Part shown: positions 25,310 through 34,900 of the stretch, piece after piece
Position numbering within the stretch: the first letter of the stretch is position 1
Layout of the letters: the number at the start of each line of letters is the position of its first letter
NCBI GenBank assembly: GCA_964445765.1
Contig: CAYULD010000003.1
Span: forward strand, 1-64,000
Reading direction: 5' to 3'
From: JANPLD01 sp964445765
GTDB lineage: Bacteria > Pseudomonadota > Alphaproteobacteria > Rickettsiales > UBA8987
DNA length: 64,000 nucleotides
The notes under the pieces: model-generated
Seen by the model: the letters and a program-made list of their open reading frames with translations, nothing else
Databases searched by the model: none
Told to the model about the DNA's origin: nothing
Made by a program: the position numbers and the translations under genes

Positions 25310-26614
25310 CTATATTTTAATATCAAACTTGCCAATTAAACCCATTGCTAAATCAAGAAAGGTGAATCTATCTCTCAAAAATACTGAATTATAAAAAGCA
25401 TTTTGAAATTGCTCGTTACTCCAGCCTAAATGCTTATAAGTATAGGGGCCATTTATGCCTTTTAATTTATCTTCAATATCATCAGCAGAGATATAATTTT
25501 GTAAAATTTTTGCTTTTAAGTTTTTCCACTCAGATTTTAATTTGCGGTTTATTTCTTCGCATTTTCTATCGCCAATTTCTTTATTTTTAATTTCTTCTAT
25601 TAGTTTCTTGCCAATTTCTTCACCAAAATTTTTAAGAATTGGTTTTTCAGTATGAATAATTGGGTTGATTTGTAATTCATCAAGATGCAAAATTTTTTCT
25701 TGTAGTTTTGCCACCGCAAGTGTTGTAACTGCAATTTGCTCCCCGTGATAAGTGTGGGGAATTTCATCTTTATACATCATCTCAAAATAGTGAGAAATTA
25801 AATGTTCAGATTGGCTTGCTGGTGCTGAAGAGCCTGCTAAATGCATTCCAAGCCCAGATAAAATAAGAACTCTCGCAAGATTTTTCATCGCATCAAAATT
25901 TCTCGCTAGAATTTTTTTATGATTTTTTAGTAAGTCAGAAAAATCATTTTTTACAATATCGTAAATAAATTCATTATAATTTGTGCCAAAGATAAAATTA
26001 GAAAGAAGCCAATCAGCCCTTGCTGTATAAGTTGCTAAGCTATCCCCAAATCCAGAGATTATAAGCCTTTCAGGGGCAAGCACTAAAACATCAATATCCA
26101 TAAAAATTGCCAAAGGCAAATGTGCTTGTAGAGATTTTTTTATTCCAGCAACTTCCATAGAAGCAGTTGATGAGGTATAACCATTAACTGAAGGTGCGGT
26201 TGGTATGCAAATATAATTTTTACCCATCTGATAAGATGAAAATTTGCATAAATCATTGATAGTGCCAGAGCCAACCGCAATAATCAAATCACAGCTATTT
26301 GCATAGGCTGAGATTAACTCACAATTTTCAAGGCTCGCATTTATATTATCTGGAATAACTACAGAATAAACCTGCATATTTTTATTTCTTGCAAGCATAG
26401 ATTCAACTTCCGCACCTGCTGCAATATGGGTTCTATCATCACTAACAATAGCAATTTTGATGGCTGGGTTTGTTGAAAAATTATTTTCAATAAATTCTGG
26501 CAGATGTTTTATCGCACCACTAGAAATTTCAATTTTACGAATAGTTATAGGTTTTGCATTTAATTCTTCTGGAATTTTTAATTTTCCAGTTATTAAATTT
26601 TCTATAATCGGCAC
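25310..26614 (-). CDS. sn-Glycerol-1-phosphate dehydrogenase-like (EgsA/AraM family) protein
   Basis: A 434-residue iron/zinc-type alcohol dehydrogenase superfamily member. The nucleotide-binding GSGTINDLCKF, the substrate-side PTAPSVNGYTSSTASM, the metal Asp in GFGDSLATYTARADW, and metal His in SEHLISHYFEMM and HTYHGEQ are all present. This motif set is that of glycerol-1-phosphate dehydrogenases (archaeal EgsA, bacterial AraM), which reduce DHAP to sn-glycerol-1-phosphate. A longer lineage-specific C-terminal half makes the exact substrate uncertain. It starts with GTG only 15 bp from the divergent mltB start. Confidence 0.8.
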   Translation of the reverse strand: MPIIENLITGKLKIPEELNAKPITIRKIEISSGAIKHLPEFIENNFSTNPAIKIAIVSDDRTHIAAGAEVESMLARNKNMQVYSVVIPDNINASLENCELISAYANSCDLIIAVGSGTINDLCKFSSYQMGKNYICIPTAPSVNGYTSSTASMEVAGIKKSLQAHLPLAIFMDIDVLVLAPERLIISGFGDSLATYTARADWLLSNFIFGTNYNEFIYDIVKNDFSDLLKNHKKILARNFDAMKNLARVLILSGLGMHLAGSSAPASQSEHLISHYFEMMYKDEIPHTYHGEQIAVTTLAVAKLQEKILHLDELQINPIIHTEKPILKNFGEEIGKKLIEEIKNKEIGDRKCEEINRKLKSEWKNLKAKILQNYISADDIEDKLKGINGPYTYKHLGWSNEQFQNAFYNSVFLRDRFTFLDLAMGLIGKFDIKI

Positions 26615-26629
26615 AGTAAAAAAAATTTT

Positions 26630-27622
26630 ATGATAAAAAAACTTGTATTAACTTCTTTAGCTTTATCAATTTTATCTTCTTGTTCCTTATATAAGCAAGA
26701 AGATTTATCTGAGGAAGGATTTTCCAATTGGTTAAACAAATTTAAGAAAGAAGCTAAAGCAAGTGGTATCTCATCTGCAACATTTGATGAAGCATTTGAA
26801 AATATTACCCTCAATAAAAAAGTAGTTGAGCTTGATACTAAACAACCTGAAAGAAGGGGGGATTTTAAGTTTGCGGATTATAAAGCAAGAGCGGTTACTG
26901 AAAAAAGAATCTCTGAAGGAAGGCAGAAATTAAAAGAGAATTTGCAAATTCTTCAGCAAGTTGAAAACAAATTTGGCGTTCAGAAAGAATTTATTGTGGC
27001 ACTATGGGGTATTGAAACAAATTATGGCGGTTACACCGGTGATTTTTATATTCCAAGATCACTCGCAAGCCTTGCCTATGAAGGCAGAAGAAGGGATTTC
27101 TTCAAAAATGAGTTATTATATTCTCTAAAAATTTTAGAAGATGGCCATATTAATAAAGAGAAATTCTTAGGCTCTTGGGCGGGTGCAATGGGGCAATGTC
27201 AATTTATGCCAACCACATTTGCAAAACACGCTTATGATTTTAATAATGATGGTAAAAAAGATATTTGGCAAACTAAAGCCGATATTTTCGCATCTGCAGC
27301 AAATTATTTAAGCTCGCTTGGTTGGGAAAAGAACATAGGCTGGGGCAATAGAGTTTCTATTCCTAAAAATTTTAATAAAAATTTTATGGGTAGAGATAAA
27401 ACTAAAAAAATTTCTGAGTGGTTAAAATTAGGCGTTAAAAATATTGATAAGAAAAAACTTCCGCACCCTGATTATTATGCATCACTAATTGATGTTGATG
27501 GTGATAAAGGTAATGCAAGTGAAGTTTATCTTGTATATAAAAATTTCAAAAATATTATGGATTGGAATAGATCAACATACTTCGCAACAAGCGTTGGTAT
27601 GATTGCTGATAATCTTAAATGA
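26630..27622 (+). CDS. mltB: Lytic murein transglycosylase B (MltB family) lipoprotein
   Basis: Cleaves the glycan strands of peptidoglycan in the periplasm. 330 residues. Signal peptide with lipobox LSSC (Cys18), so it is lipid-anchored. The SLT_2-type catalytic domain shows ALWGIETNYGGYTG with catalytic Glu129, then GSWAGAMGQCQFMPTTF, DFNNDGKKDIW and SAANYLSSLGW. No C-terminal peptidoglycan-binding domain. The stop overlaps a possible start of rlpA, and rlpA follows directly, so the two wall enzymes are one operon. Confidence 0.93.
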   Translation: MIKKLVLTSLALSILSSCSLYKQEDLSEEGFSNWLNKFKKEAKASGISSATFDEAFENITLNKKVVELDTKQPERRGDFKFADYKARAVTEKRISEGRQKLKENLQILQQVENKFGVQKEFIVALWGIETNYGGYTGDFYIPRSLASLAYEGRRRDFFKNELLYSLKILEDGHINKEKFLGSWAGAMGQCQFMPTTFAKHAYDFNNDGKKDIWQTKADIFASAANYLSSLGWEKNIGWGNRVSIPKNFNKNFMGRDKTKKISEWLKLGVKNIDKKKLPHPDYYASLIDVDGDKGNASEVYLVYKNFKNIMDWNRSTYFATSVGMIADNLK

Positions 27623-27630
27623 GGTTTCAA

Positions 27631-28650
27631 ATGAAAAATATAAGCATCTTATTTTCTGCAATATTTGTTATATTGTCTATAAATGCCTGTGCACCAAAAC
27701 CAAAGCCAGAATTCAAAGTTGGCAAACCTTATTCAGTAGAAGGTGTTAAATATGTTCCAGCTATTCCAAAACCAGATTTTAAGGAGGTCGGCCTTGCTTC
27801 ATGGTATGGTGGCTCTTTTCATAATCGTTTAACTGCAAATGGTGAATTATTTAATAAAAATTACTTAACAGCAGCTCACAAAACTTTGCCATTACCTTCA
27901 GTTGTTACTGTTACTAATATTGAAAATGGTAAAAAAGTTAATGTTCGCGTTAATGATAGGGGCCCATTTGTGAAGGGCAGGGTGATTGATGTTTCAGAAA
28001 AAGCCGCAAAAGAGCTTGGTTTTTATGCACAAGGTAGTGCCAAAGTAATGGTTGAATTCAATAAAGAAGAAAGCCTTAAAGCCTTGGACTCGGTAACGAT
28101 CAGCCTAGAAGATCGAGAGCTGATCTCAAACCAACTTTCAAGCCCAGCAGATACGGCAACATCTTCGAAAAAATCAACAGAATCATCTTCAAACCAAGCA
28201 GAGAAGTCAGAAAAGCCGAAAAAGCAAGAAGCGGAAGAGAAATCTTCCCAAGCCCAAGCAAAATCATCTTCAAACCAAGAAGGTAACAAAAAATGGGTTT
28301 CTGCAGAAGAGGTTGAGGAAACTCAAAAGCCTAAATCTCTTAAAATGGCTGAAATTATAAGCAAAAAAAGTAAAGGTGAAAAATCTGAAGTAACTTATAA
28401 TTTTGAACCTAAAAATAATCAAAAAGCTGGTTTAGCAATTCAAGTTGGGGCTTTTTCTAGCAAGAAAAAAGCAACTGATTTAGTCGCCAAATTAAATGAT
28501 TATAAAAATGTTTCAATTGCAGAAGCTAAAGTTAATGGCGTTGATTTTTATAGGGTGAGGGTTTCTGGTTTTGAAAATGCAGAATCTGCGAATGATGCAC
28601 TTAAATCTCTTCAAAGCACTGGCTATAAAGATGCATTTTTAGCTAAATAA
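27631..28650 (+). CDS. rlpA: Septal ring lytic transglycosylase RlpA with SPOR domain
   Basis: Outer-membrane lipoprotein that cuts naked glycan strands at the septum. Signal peptide with lipobox SINAC, double-psi beta barrel with ASWYGGSFHNRLTANGE, TAAHKTLPLPS and VNDRGPF (catalytic Asp), a Ser/Lys/Glu-rich linker, and a C-terminal SPOR domain (from IQVGAFSSKKKA) that binds denuded glycan. The ATG at 27631 has a GAGG ribosome site six bases before it; an in-frame ATG at 27619 overlapping the mltB stop is less likely. 339 residues. Confidence 0.93.
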   Translation: MKNISILFSAIFVILSINACAPKPKPEFKVGKPYSVEGVKYVPAIPKPDFKEVGLASWYGGSFHNRLTANGELFNKNYLTAAHKTLPLPSVVTVTNIENGKKVNVRVNDRGPFVKGRVIDVSEKAAKELGFYAQGSAKVMVEFNKEESLKALDSVTISLEDRELISNQLSSPADTATSSKKSTESSSNQAEKSEKPKKQEAEEKSSQAQAKSSSNQEGNKKWVSAEEVEETQKPKSLKMAEIISKKSKGEKSEVTYNFEPKNNQKAGLAIQVGAFSSKKKATDLVAKLNDYKNVSIAEAKVNGVDFYRVRVSGFENAESANDALKSLQSTGYKDAFLAK

Positions 28651-28676
28651 TATTTTGTGTATAGAATTTAGTTATG

Positions 28677-28723
28677 CTGTCATACCCCGAATTTTTTCAG
28701 CAAGAAAAAATTATAGGGTATCC
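28677..28723 (-). repeat. GGATACCC/GGGTAT hairpin repeat, reverse copy
   Basis: Read on the minus strand: GGATACCCTATAATTTTT, short loop, AAAAAATTCGGGGTATGAC. This is the same motif as hairpin 2 of the MITE-like elements, in the opposite orientation. Confidence 0.7.
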
Positions 28724-28740
28724 AAATAGAAAAAGTTTTA

Positions 28741-28812
28741 AGTCATTTCGAGCAAAGCGAGAAATCTGATTGAAATATATTTTCTAGATCTTTCGCTTCG
28801 CTCAAGATGACT
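28741..28812. repeat. Palindromic intergenic repeat, copy 3
   Basis: A 72-bp element with left arm AGTCATTTCGAGCAAAGCGA and right arm, in reverse complement, AGTCATCTTGAGCGAAGCGA. It matches copies 1 and 2 in length class, ends and the GAGCGAAGCGA core, and is inserted between two hairpin repeats of the other family. Confidence 0.75.
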
Positions 28813-28817
28813 ATTAT

Positions 28818-28865
28818 GGATTACCTTAGAATTTTTGTCTATTGCAAAAATTCAGGTAATGACTG
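28818..28865 (+). repeat. GGATTACC/GGTAAT hairpin repeat, forward copy
   Basis: GGATTACCTTAGAATTTTT, loop, AAAAATTCAGGTAATGACTG: the same family as hairpin 2 in the MITE-like elements and mirror-oriented to the copy at 28677. Confidence 0.7.
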
Positions 28866-28927
28866 AAAAATTAATGAAGAATAGTTTTAAGCGAATAATG
28901 TAAAATAATATTTTGCATCTAAAACTT

Positions 28928-28941
28928 CCTTATATATAAGG
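28928..28941. promoter_or_regulatory. 14-bp perfect palindrome before dacA
   Basis: CCTTATATATAAGG is its own reverse complement and lies 30 bases before the dacA start. It could be an operator overlapping the promoter, but in DNA this AT-rich a chance palindrome is possible. Confidence 0.25.
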
Positions 28942-28971
28942 TTTTTACAAAATTTAATTAAATTATCCTCT

Positions 28972-30126
28972 ATGAAAAATTTTGTTAAACCGCTATTTTT
29001 ATTTGTTTTTTTGGTTTTAACTTTAGTTGTAAAACCTGCATTTTCACAAGTTAATTTTCAATCTGAGGCACCTTATGCAGTGCTTATGGATTTTTCAACG
29101 GGTGATATTTTATATCAAAAAAATGCTGATGTTAAAATTGGCCCTTCATCAATGACAAAAGTTTTAACCTCTTACATTGTTTTTGATTATCTTAAAAAGG
29201 GTAGGGTAACACTAGATGATACTTATTTTGTCTCAGCTAACGCTCGCAAAAAAGAAGGCTCCAGAATGTTTATTGAGCAAGGCTCGTCAGTTCGCTTAGA
29301 AGATTTATTGCGTGGGGTAATTGTTCAATCTGGAAATGATGCAACTACTTGCATTGCGGAAGGCTTAAGTGGCAGTGAAGAGGCTTTTGCTGATGAAATG
29401 AATTTATATGCCGAAAAACTAGGAATGAAAAATTCTCACTTCGTAAATTCTAATGGCTTGCCACATCCAGATCATTTTTCTTCGGTTAAAGATTTAGCAA
29501 TTTTAGCAAGGGCATTAATTACTAATTTTCCTGAATATTATCACTATTACAGCGAAACAGAATTTACCTATAACAAAATTAAGCAGATGAATAGAAATGT
29601 TCTTTTATATAGGCCAAATTTAGGTGCAGATGGCTTAAAAACTGGGCATACAGCAATTGCTGGCTATGGCATTATAGCTTCAGCAATTCAAAAGGGTAGA
29701 AGGGTTATTGCGGTGGTTAATGGCCTAAAAACTATGAAAGATAGAATTACCGCCTCTGAAAAATTATTATGGTATGGCTTTAATGAATTTCAAAATTTAA
29801 GGCTTTATAATCAAGATGATGTTATTGATGTTGCACAAATTTGGGGCGGAAAGCAAAAGGAAGTTCCCCTTGTTAGTGAATTACCAGTTGATATTTTGAT
29901 CAAGAAATCTGAAAAATTTAGGGTAAAATACAAATTAGAAGTTACACATAAACAACCTTTAACCGCACCAATTCAAAAAGGTGATAAGGTTGCAAAGTTA
30001 GTTTTATATGCTGATGGCAGTAAGGTTAAAGAATGGGAACTTTCTGCGGCAAATGATATTTTAGAAGCCAGTTTTTTTGAAAAAATATCCCAAAAACTTT
30101 CTTATTACTTAAATAAAATCTTGTAA
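28972..30126 (+). CDS. dacA: D-alanyl-D-alanine carboxypeptidase (PBP5/6 family)
   Basis: Removes the terminal D-Ala from peptidoglycan pentapeptides in the periplasm. 384 residues. Signal peptide about 1-25; the three penicillin-binding motifs are S60-M-T-K63, S120-G-N122 and K223-T-G225. A beta-sandwich PBP5_C domain follows (about 280-355) and the C-terminal FEKISQKLSYYLNKIL is an amphipathic membrane anchor. The family length is normal. rsmD follows after 8 bp, so they are probably co-transcribed. Confidence 0.94.
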   Translation: MKNFVKPLFLFVFLVLTLVVKPAFSQVNFQSEAPYAVLMDFSTGDILYQKNADVKIGPSSMTKVLTSYIVFDYLKKGRVTLDDTYFVSANARKKEGSRMFIEQGSSVRLEDLLRGVIVQSGNDATTCIAEGLSGSEEAFADEMNLYAEKLGMKNSHFVNSNGLPHPDHFSSVKDLAILARALITNFPEYYHYYSETEFTYNKIKQMNRNVLLYRPNLGADGLKTGHTAIAGYGIIASAIQKGRRVIAVVNGLKTMKDRITASEKLLWYGFNEFQNLRLYNQDDVIDVAQIWGGKQKEVPLVSELPVDILIKKSEKFRVKYKLEVTHKQPLTAPIQKGDKVAKLVLYADGSKVKEWELSAANDILEASFFEKISQKLSYYLNKIL

Positions 30127-30134
30127 TTTTATAA

Positions 30135-30719
30135 ATGCGAATAACCGCTGGAAATCTTAAAAACAAAGAAGTTTTAGCTAAAAAGAAAACTCACATAAAG
30201 CCAACTTCTAGTAGGGTTAGAGAGGCTATTTTTAACTTACTTAGCCATGGAAAGTTTTTAAGTGAGCTAGAAATTATAAATGATGAAAACCCAAATATTG
30301 TTGAAAATAGAATTATCGCAGATATTTTCTGTGGCACAGGTATTTTAGGTTTTGAAGCAATTTCAAGAGGTGCTAAAAAAGTTGTTTTTATTGATCAAAA
30401 TACTGAATCTTTGCAAATAGCAAGAAGCAACGCTTCCAAACTAGGTGTTATAGAAAAATGTAATTTTATTCAAGCAGATGCAACAAATTTAATTAACTGC
30501 AATATTGAAATTGATTTAGTTTTTCTTGATCCGCCTTACAATAAAAATCTTGTTACACCTACTCTAAAATCAATTGTCAAGAATAATTGGATAAAAAAAG
30601 GTGGGCTTATTATGGCAGAGCACGGCAAACTTGATAAAATTGAAGAAATATCTGGCTTACAGCAAATTGATTATAGAGAATATAATAATACAAGGCTTGC
30701 CTTTTTTAAGGCAATTTAG
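30135..30719 (+). CDS. rsmD: 16S rRNA (guanine(966)-N2)-methyltransferase
   Basis: Methylates G966 of 16S rRNA in the assembled small subunit. 194 residues. The N-terminal MRITAGNLKNKEV and PTSSRVREAIFNLLSH stretches, SAM motif I ADIFCGTGILGFEAISRGA, and catalytic motif IV DPPYNK are all typical of RsmD. The neighbouring coaD, frequent elsewhere, is absent. Confidence 0.93.
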   Translation: MRITAGNLKNKEVLAKKKTHIKPTSSRVREAIFNLLSHGKFLSELEIINDENPNIVENRIIADIFCGTGILGFEAISRGAKKVVFIDQNTESLQIARSNASKLGVIEKCNFIQADATNLINCNIEIDLVFLDPPYNKNLVTPTLKSIVKNNWIKKGGLIMAEHGKLDKIEEISGLQQIDYREYNNTRLAFFKAI

Positions 30720-30735
30720 ATAGTACCATTAACAT

Positions 30736-31974
30736 CTAGTTACAAATATTTATTATTTTTTGGAAGTTTATTCCATCAAGCTCAGGGGAAAGAACGCCTG
30801 TGTGATAGGCTTTGCAACAATCCTCAGTAATTTCTGCACCGTTAGTTTTTTTATAAATTGCGAGACAATTATTAAAATAATCATATTTTGATTTGCTATA
30901 ATTTTTGCATAAAGCCTCAATATTTCTGCCGATTGTAACTTCTTTTTCTAAATCACCTTTAATAAATGGAATATTTTTTACGCCGTTATAATATTTTGCG
31001 ACATCACAACAAGCTGGGTGAGTTTTTTTGTTAGATAATTCAGAAATACAAATATTATTTGATTTTTTTATGGAACAAAAATCAGTAAATTCTTTACCAA
31101 GTTTTGCATCAGCATTTTGCATTATATTACTATATTTACAACATTCATCACTTGCAGTTTTACTGCTTTTCCAAACATTTAGGCAATTACCAAAAAATTC
31201 TTTTTTTATGCCAAGCTCATTGGTTTTTTGATATAAATTATATAAAGGGCTGTTTGTGGCAAAGCCATTATTTAATTCTTGAGATAAAAAATTACACCAA
31301 CTGCTTATTTTACCTTCACGGCTAAAACGATTGCTACAATTGCTAATTCCGCATATCTCATCAATTTTTGGGGTGATTGCTATAGGGTTTTTGCAATGAT
31401 ATTGGCAGGCTTCAACCTCAGAAAAATCAATGTTTTTGTTAGTGCCAAGAATAAATTCATTATAAATTTCATCACAATTTTTAGTAATTTGGGCTTCAGC
31501 TTTATTTTCAAAAAACTCTTTATTAATGGAATAAAATAATGCTTTGCCCCAATTTTTATCAAGATTGGCAAAAGAATTCTGTGGTGTAAAATCTTGATAA
31601 AAATTATAACTTAATTCATCAAATTTTTGGCAAACTGAATTATTTGAATTTTCTCTATCAACTGAAACACCAGTTTTATACAAACAAGGGTCTGCGGTTC
31701 CAAAACGGAAGCCCATTCTTTTTTCAAATTCACCGGGGTAAATATAATATAATTTTGCAAATGCAATACTATCTGCAACGCCAACCCCAGATAGAGAAAT
31801 TTTTATACCACCACTAGTATCCTCCTTACTTTTTACCCTATAATCTGATTCATTAGGTGTGGCTTCAGTAAAATCTTTTATAATAACATCATATTCGCTA
31901 GTGGTTTGAGCATTCGCATTTAATGCTAAATTTGAGCATAAAAATAAAAACAAAATTTTAAGATAAAATTTCAT
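30736..31974 (-). CDS. Secreted Cys-rich protein, 412 aa
   Basis: Not recognised. Residues 1-23 are a signal peptide (ends ANAQ). The mature protein has a tract without Cys (about 24-95) and then about 20 Cys, including pairs such as ECCKYS, PACCDV and EDCCKAY spaced ~30-60 residues apart, suggesting repeated small disulfide modules. Its start codon shares its first bases with the stop of the 2388-residue gene upstream, so the two are translationally coupled and probably act together outside the cytoplasm. A role with the nearby VirB8/VirB9 proteins is possible but only inferred from position. Confidence 0.8.
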   Translation of the reverse strand: MKFYLKILFLFLCSNLALNANAQTTSEYDVIIKDFTEATPNESDYRVKSKEDTSGGIKISLSGVGVADSIAFAKLYYIYPGEFEKRMGFRFGTADPCLYKTGVSVDRENSNNSVCQKFDELSYNFYQDFTPQNSFANLDKNWGKALFYSINKEFFENKAEAQITKNCDEIYNEFILGTNKNIDFSEVEACQYHCKNPIAITPKIDEICGISNCSNRFSREGKISSWCNFLSQELNNGFATNSPLYNLYQKTNELGIKKEFFGNCLNVWKSSKTASDECCKYSNIMQNADAKLGKEFTDFCSIKKSNNICISELSNKKTHPACCDVAKYYNGVKNIPFIKGDLEKEVTIGRNIEALCKNYSKSKYDYFNNCLAIYKKTNGAEITEDCCKAYHTGVLSPELDGINFQKIINICN

Positions 31975-34900
31975 TATTGGATTAATTGTTTTTTACAGCT
32001 TAAATTATTAATTGCACAATAATCTTCTATAATTGCATCTTTACTTCGTATCATATTAAAAGGTGGGTCAAACCTGCCGAAATTACCACCAGCATTAGCG
32101 GCATTAAATAAGCATTCTTTAACTTCATCATAGGCATAATAATTGCCATTTGGATTAATTAAAAATTTCCATAAGCCTGCTTCAAATTCTTCTTTTGTAA
32201 TTTTATTTTCTTGATAAGCCGCCCTTATATATTTTTGAACTTTATCAAGAATTATTTTATTATTTTCTTTAAGATCATCAAATGGCACTTTTGTTAATGC
32301 GGTTGCATCAACTGAGCCAGCCTCACTTGCATCTGCTGTGGCAATTTTCATAAGCCTGTCATAAGTTATAGGTTTTGGATAACCATTTGGGCATAAATTG
32401 GCGTTAGCAGGCGGGGTTTGGTTTCTATAAATTTCATCATAATCAATGGTAAATTTATGCTCACCATTATCAAGCGTATGAGTTATTTTATACGGGCGAT
32501 AAACTAGAACTTTATCCCATTGTTTTTCTACGCATAAAGCCCAATCAGCATTTTGGCAGGAGGCAAACAGGTTAATAGAGCCAGCATTTGGCATAACACT
32601 TGGCACACCCGGTATTGATTGCACTAAACCTTCCCTGCCTTTAATAGACATTTTATAAGGGCAATCATTTTCATCAACGCTACTAGCACAATATGGCCTG
32701 ATTATATTTCTTTCAGTTCTTCTGCCCCAACGATTTGTATTTCCGCAAGAATCAAGATGTTTACCCCAATTCATTTCTGAAACATTTATTGTAAATGGCT
32801 TGCCATCAGGCATTCTATTTACTCCTTCAACATAGGCAACATGCCTTTTATAGCCTGCATCAATAGTTTCACCTGCGGTTTTGAGATCAAAATCTATATG
32901 CTCACTCCAGATTAATATATCACCCACCCTTGCATTATCTAAGCCAGTGAATATGTGATCATTAATATTAGCCATTGCATATTCAGGTGAGGCAACGCCC
33001 CTATCAGCAAGTGGCAAGGTTAGTTCATAATCAGTATTTATGCTTAGAGTTTCCTTAGAATTTGAAGAAAATATTATATTTCCATCTGCGTCTCTTTCAA
33101 CATTTGTTACAATATTTGCCTGCCCTGATTTAAGGCTTCTGCCATCAATAGTTCTTGCATAGCCATCAATAGCAGCAACAAATTTTTTCTCTAATGTTGC
33201 ATTTGAATATGAAGGAATTGCGATATTTATTTTTGCCCCACCCCTTTTTAGAACATAGTTTGTTTCATTACCTATCGCAAAGGTTTTATCATAATCACAG
33301 ATGCAATTTAACTTCCACCATCTTATACATCTTGCTTGATATAACATCATTTCATACCAGCCACCAATATCACAACCTCTTGGGCCTACTATTGCATCTT
33401 GTGCGCGAGGGTGAATATTTTGAGTAGCAGTATCAGCTTGTATTGAGGGGTTTCTTGGCTCTTCAGGTTTTACATTATGCCTAAAACCAAGATGTGCCGC
33501 ATATAAGCCCGCTTGATATCTTTTATATAAATCAATATATGATTTATTTTGAAGTGTATCACCGGTTGGCCTGATTAATTTTCTATCAGCTTTATTAAGG
33601 AAAACATTATTGAAATTAGGATTTTCAAAATCTACATCAAACTCATTATTTTTATCATCTGGAACAATATAATTTATCTCAGGCAAGCCAAGCCCGCCCC
33701 TTCTTGTAATTTCTTGGAAGTTATTGGTGCTTTCACCATCATCATTTTCTTCAATGATGCAATTTCCATCACTATCTTTGTTTGAGCAATCTCTTGAGAT
33801 TAAATCTATTGGGAATGGCACAGCAAGCTCCATAAAAGGTGATTCCCACCTTCTAGTTTGCGACTGGAATACAAAATCTTGATGTTTATAGCCAGCCCCT
33901 GCTGATTCAAACCAAGCTGGAAGCCTTGCTAGGTGGTTTGGCTCTTCTTTACTCCACCTTAAATAATCTAGAATTTGATAAGGAGTATTATTTGAGTTTG
34001 TGCCATCTGGGTCAATTGCATCACAATGGTTAAACACAACAGATTTTTGGGTTACTTCTGGCAGGTTAGGAATGTTTTCTTTTTTATCACCTCTAAATGG
34101 ATTATAAACACTATCGTATGGAATTGAATCTGAAACTTCCCTTGTTACTACTGGGCAGGCTTTTGCCCTTGCTTGATAGAAACATTGTAACCACCTTAAA
34201 TAAGGGCCATACCATTTACAAGTTGCAACTGGTTTTACAAGATTAGAAATTTTTTGGAAAAATCCACTTCCTTTTGGATCTCCAGTGCCTTTAATTCCAG
34301 TAATTTTATCAACGCCACTTAAATCTCTGCCAACTAAGTAAACATGTTGTTGGCAAGTGCAGAAATCTTCCCTGCAACGAGTTGTAACTGGGTTATCCGC
34401 AGGGCATTTGCACCAAAAGCCGAATGGCTCATCACCGCTTTTATCTTGAACATCACCTAACCAAAATTTATGAGTATCAACTGAGTGTATATTTTCAGAG
34501 CCATAAATTTTTGTTTTAACACCTGCTAAATCTTCTATTGTTCCGTTATCAAAACCTTCTAGAGAGCCTAGATGAGTATCTTTATCTTCATCGTCAAGTG
34601 CGTATTCAGTATCACCTCTAGTGCAGTAATCTATTGCTCTTACAATATTGCTTCCAAGTTGAAGTGAAACTTTAGATAAATCAGAACCGGGATAATCACA
34701 CCATTTTGCGATACAACTGGAAGAGAGTTTATCTATAACATCTTTTGCCCCTTCATTTTCCCACATCTCACATTTTCCACAATAATTTTTACATTCTTGG
34801 TTAGCATTGCTTGTATCATCGCAATCACAATCCTCTGGCTCTTCATCACACTTAAACTGATCTAAAATATCTGTAATATTTGATGCCGTGCATTCTATCG

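Larger units (their letters stand above)
28651..28971. other. Intergenic region of 321 bp with a composite repeat
   Basis: No gene. Positions 28677-28865 are a composite of three palindromes listed separately; 28866-28971 is AT-rich leader DNA of dacA containing a 14-bp palindrome. Nothing else is visible. Confidence 0.7.
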
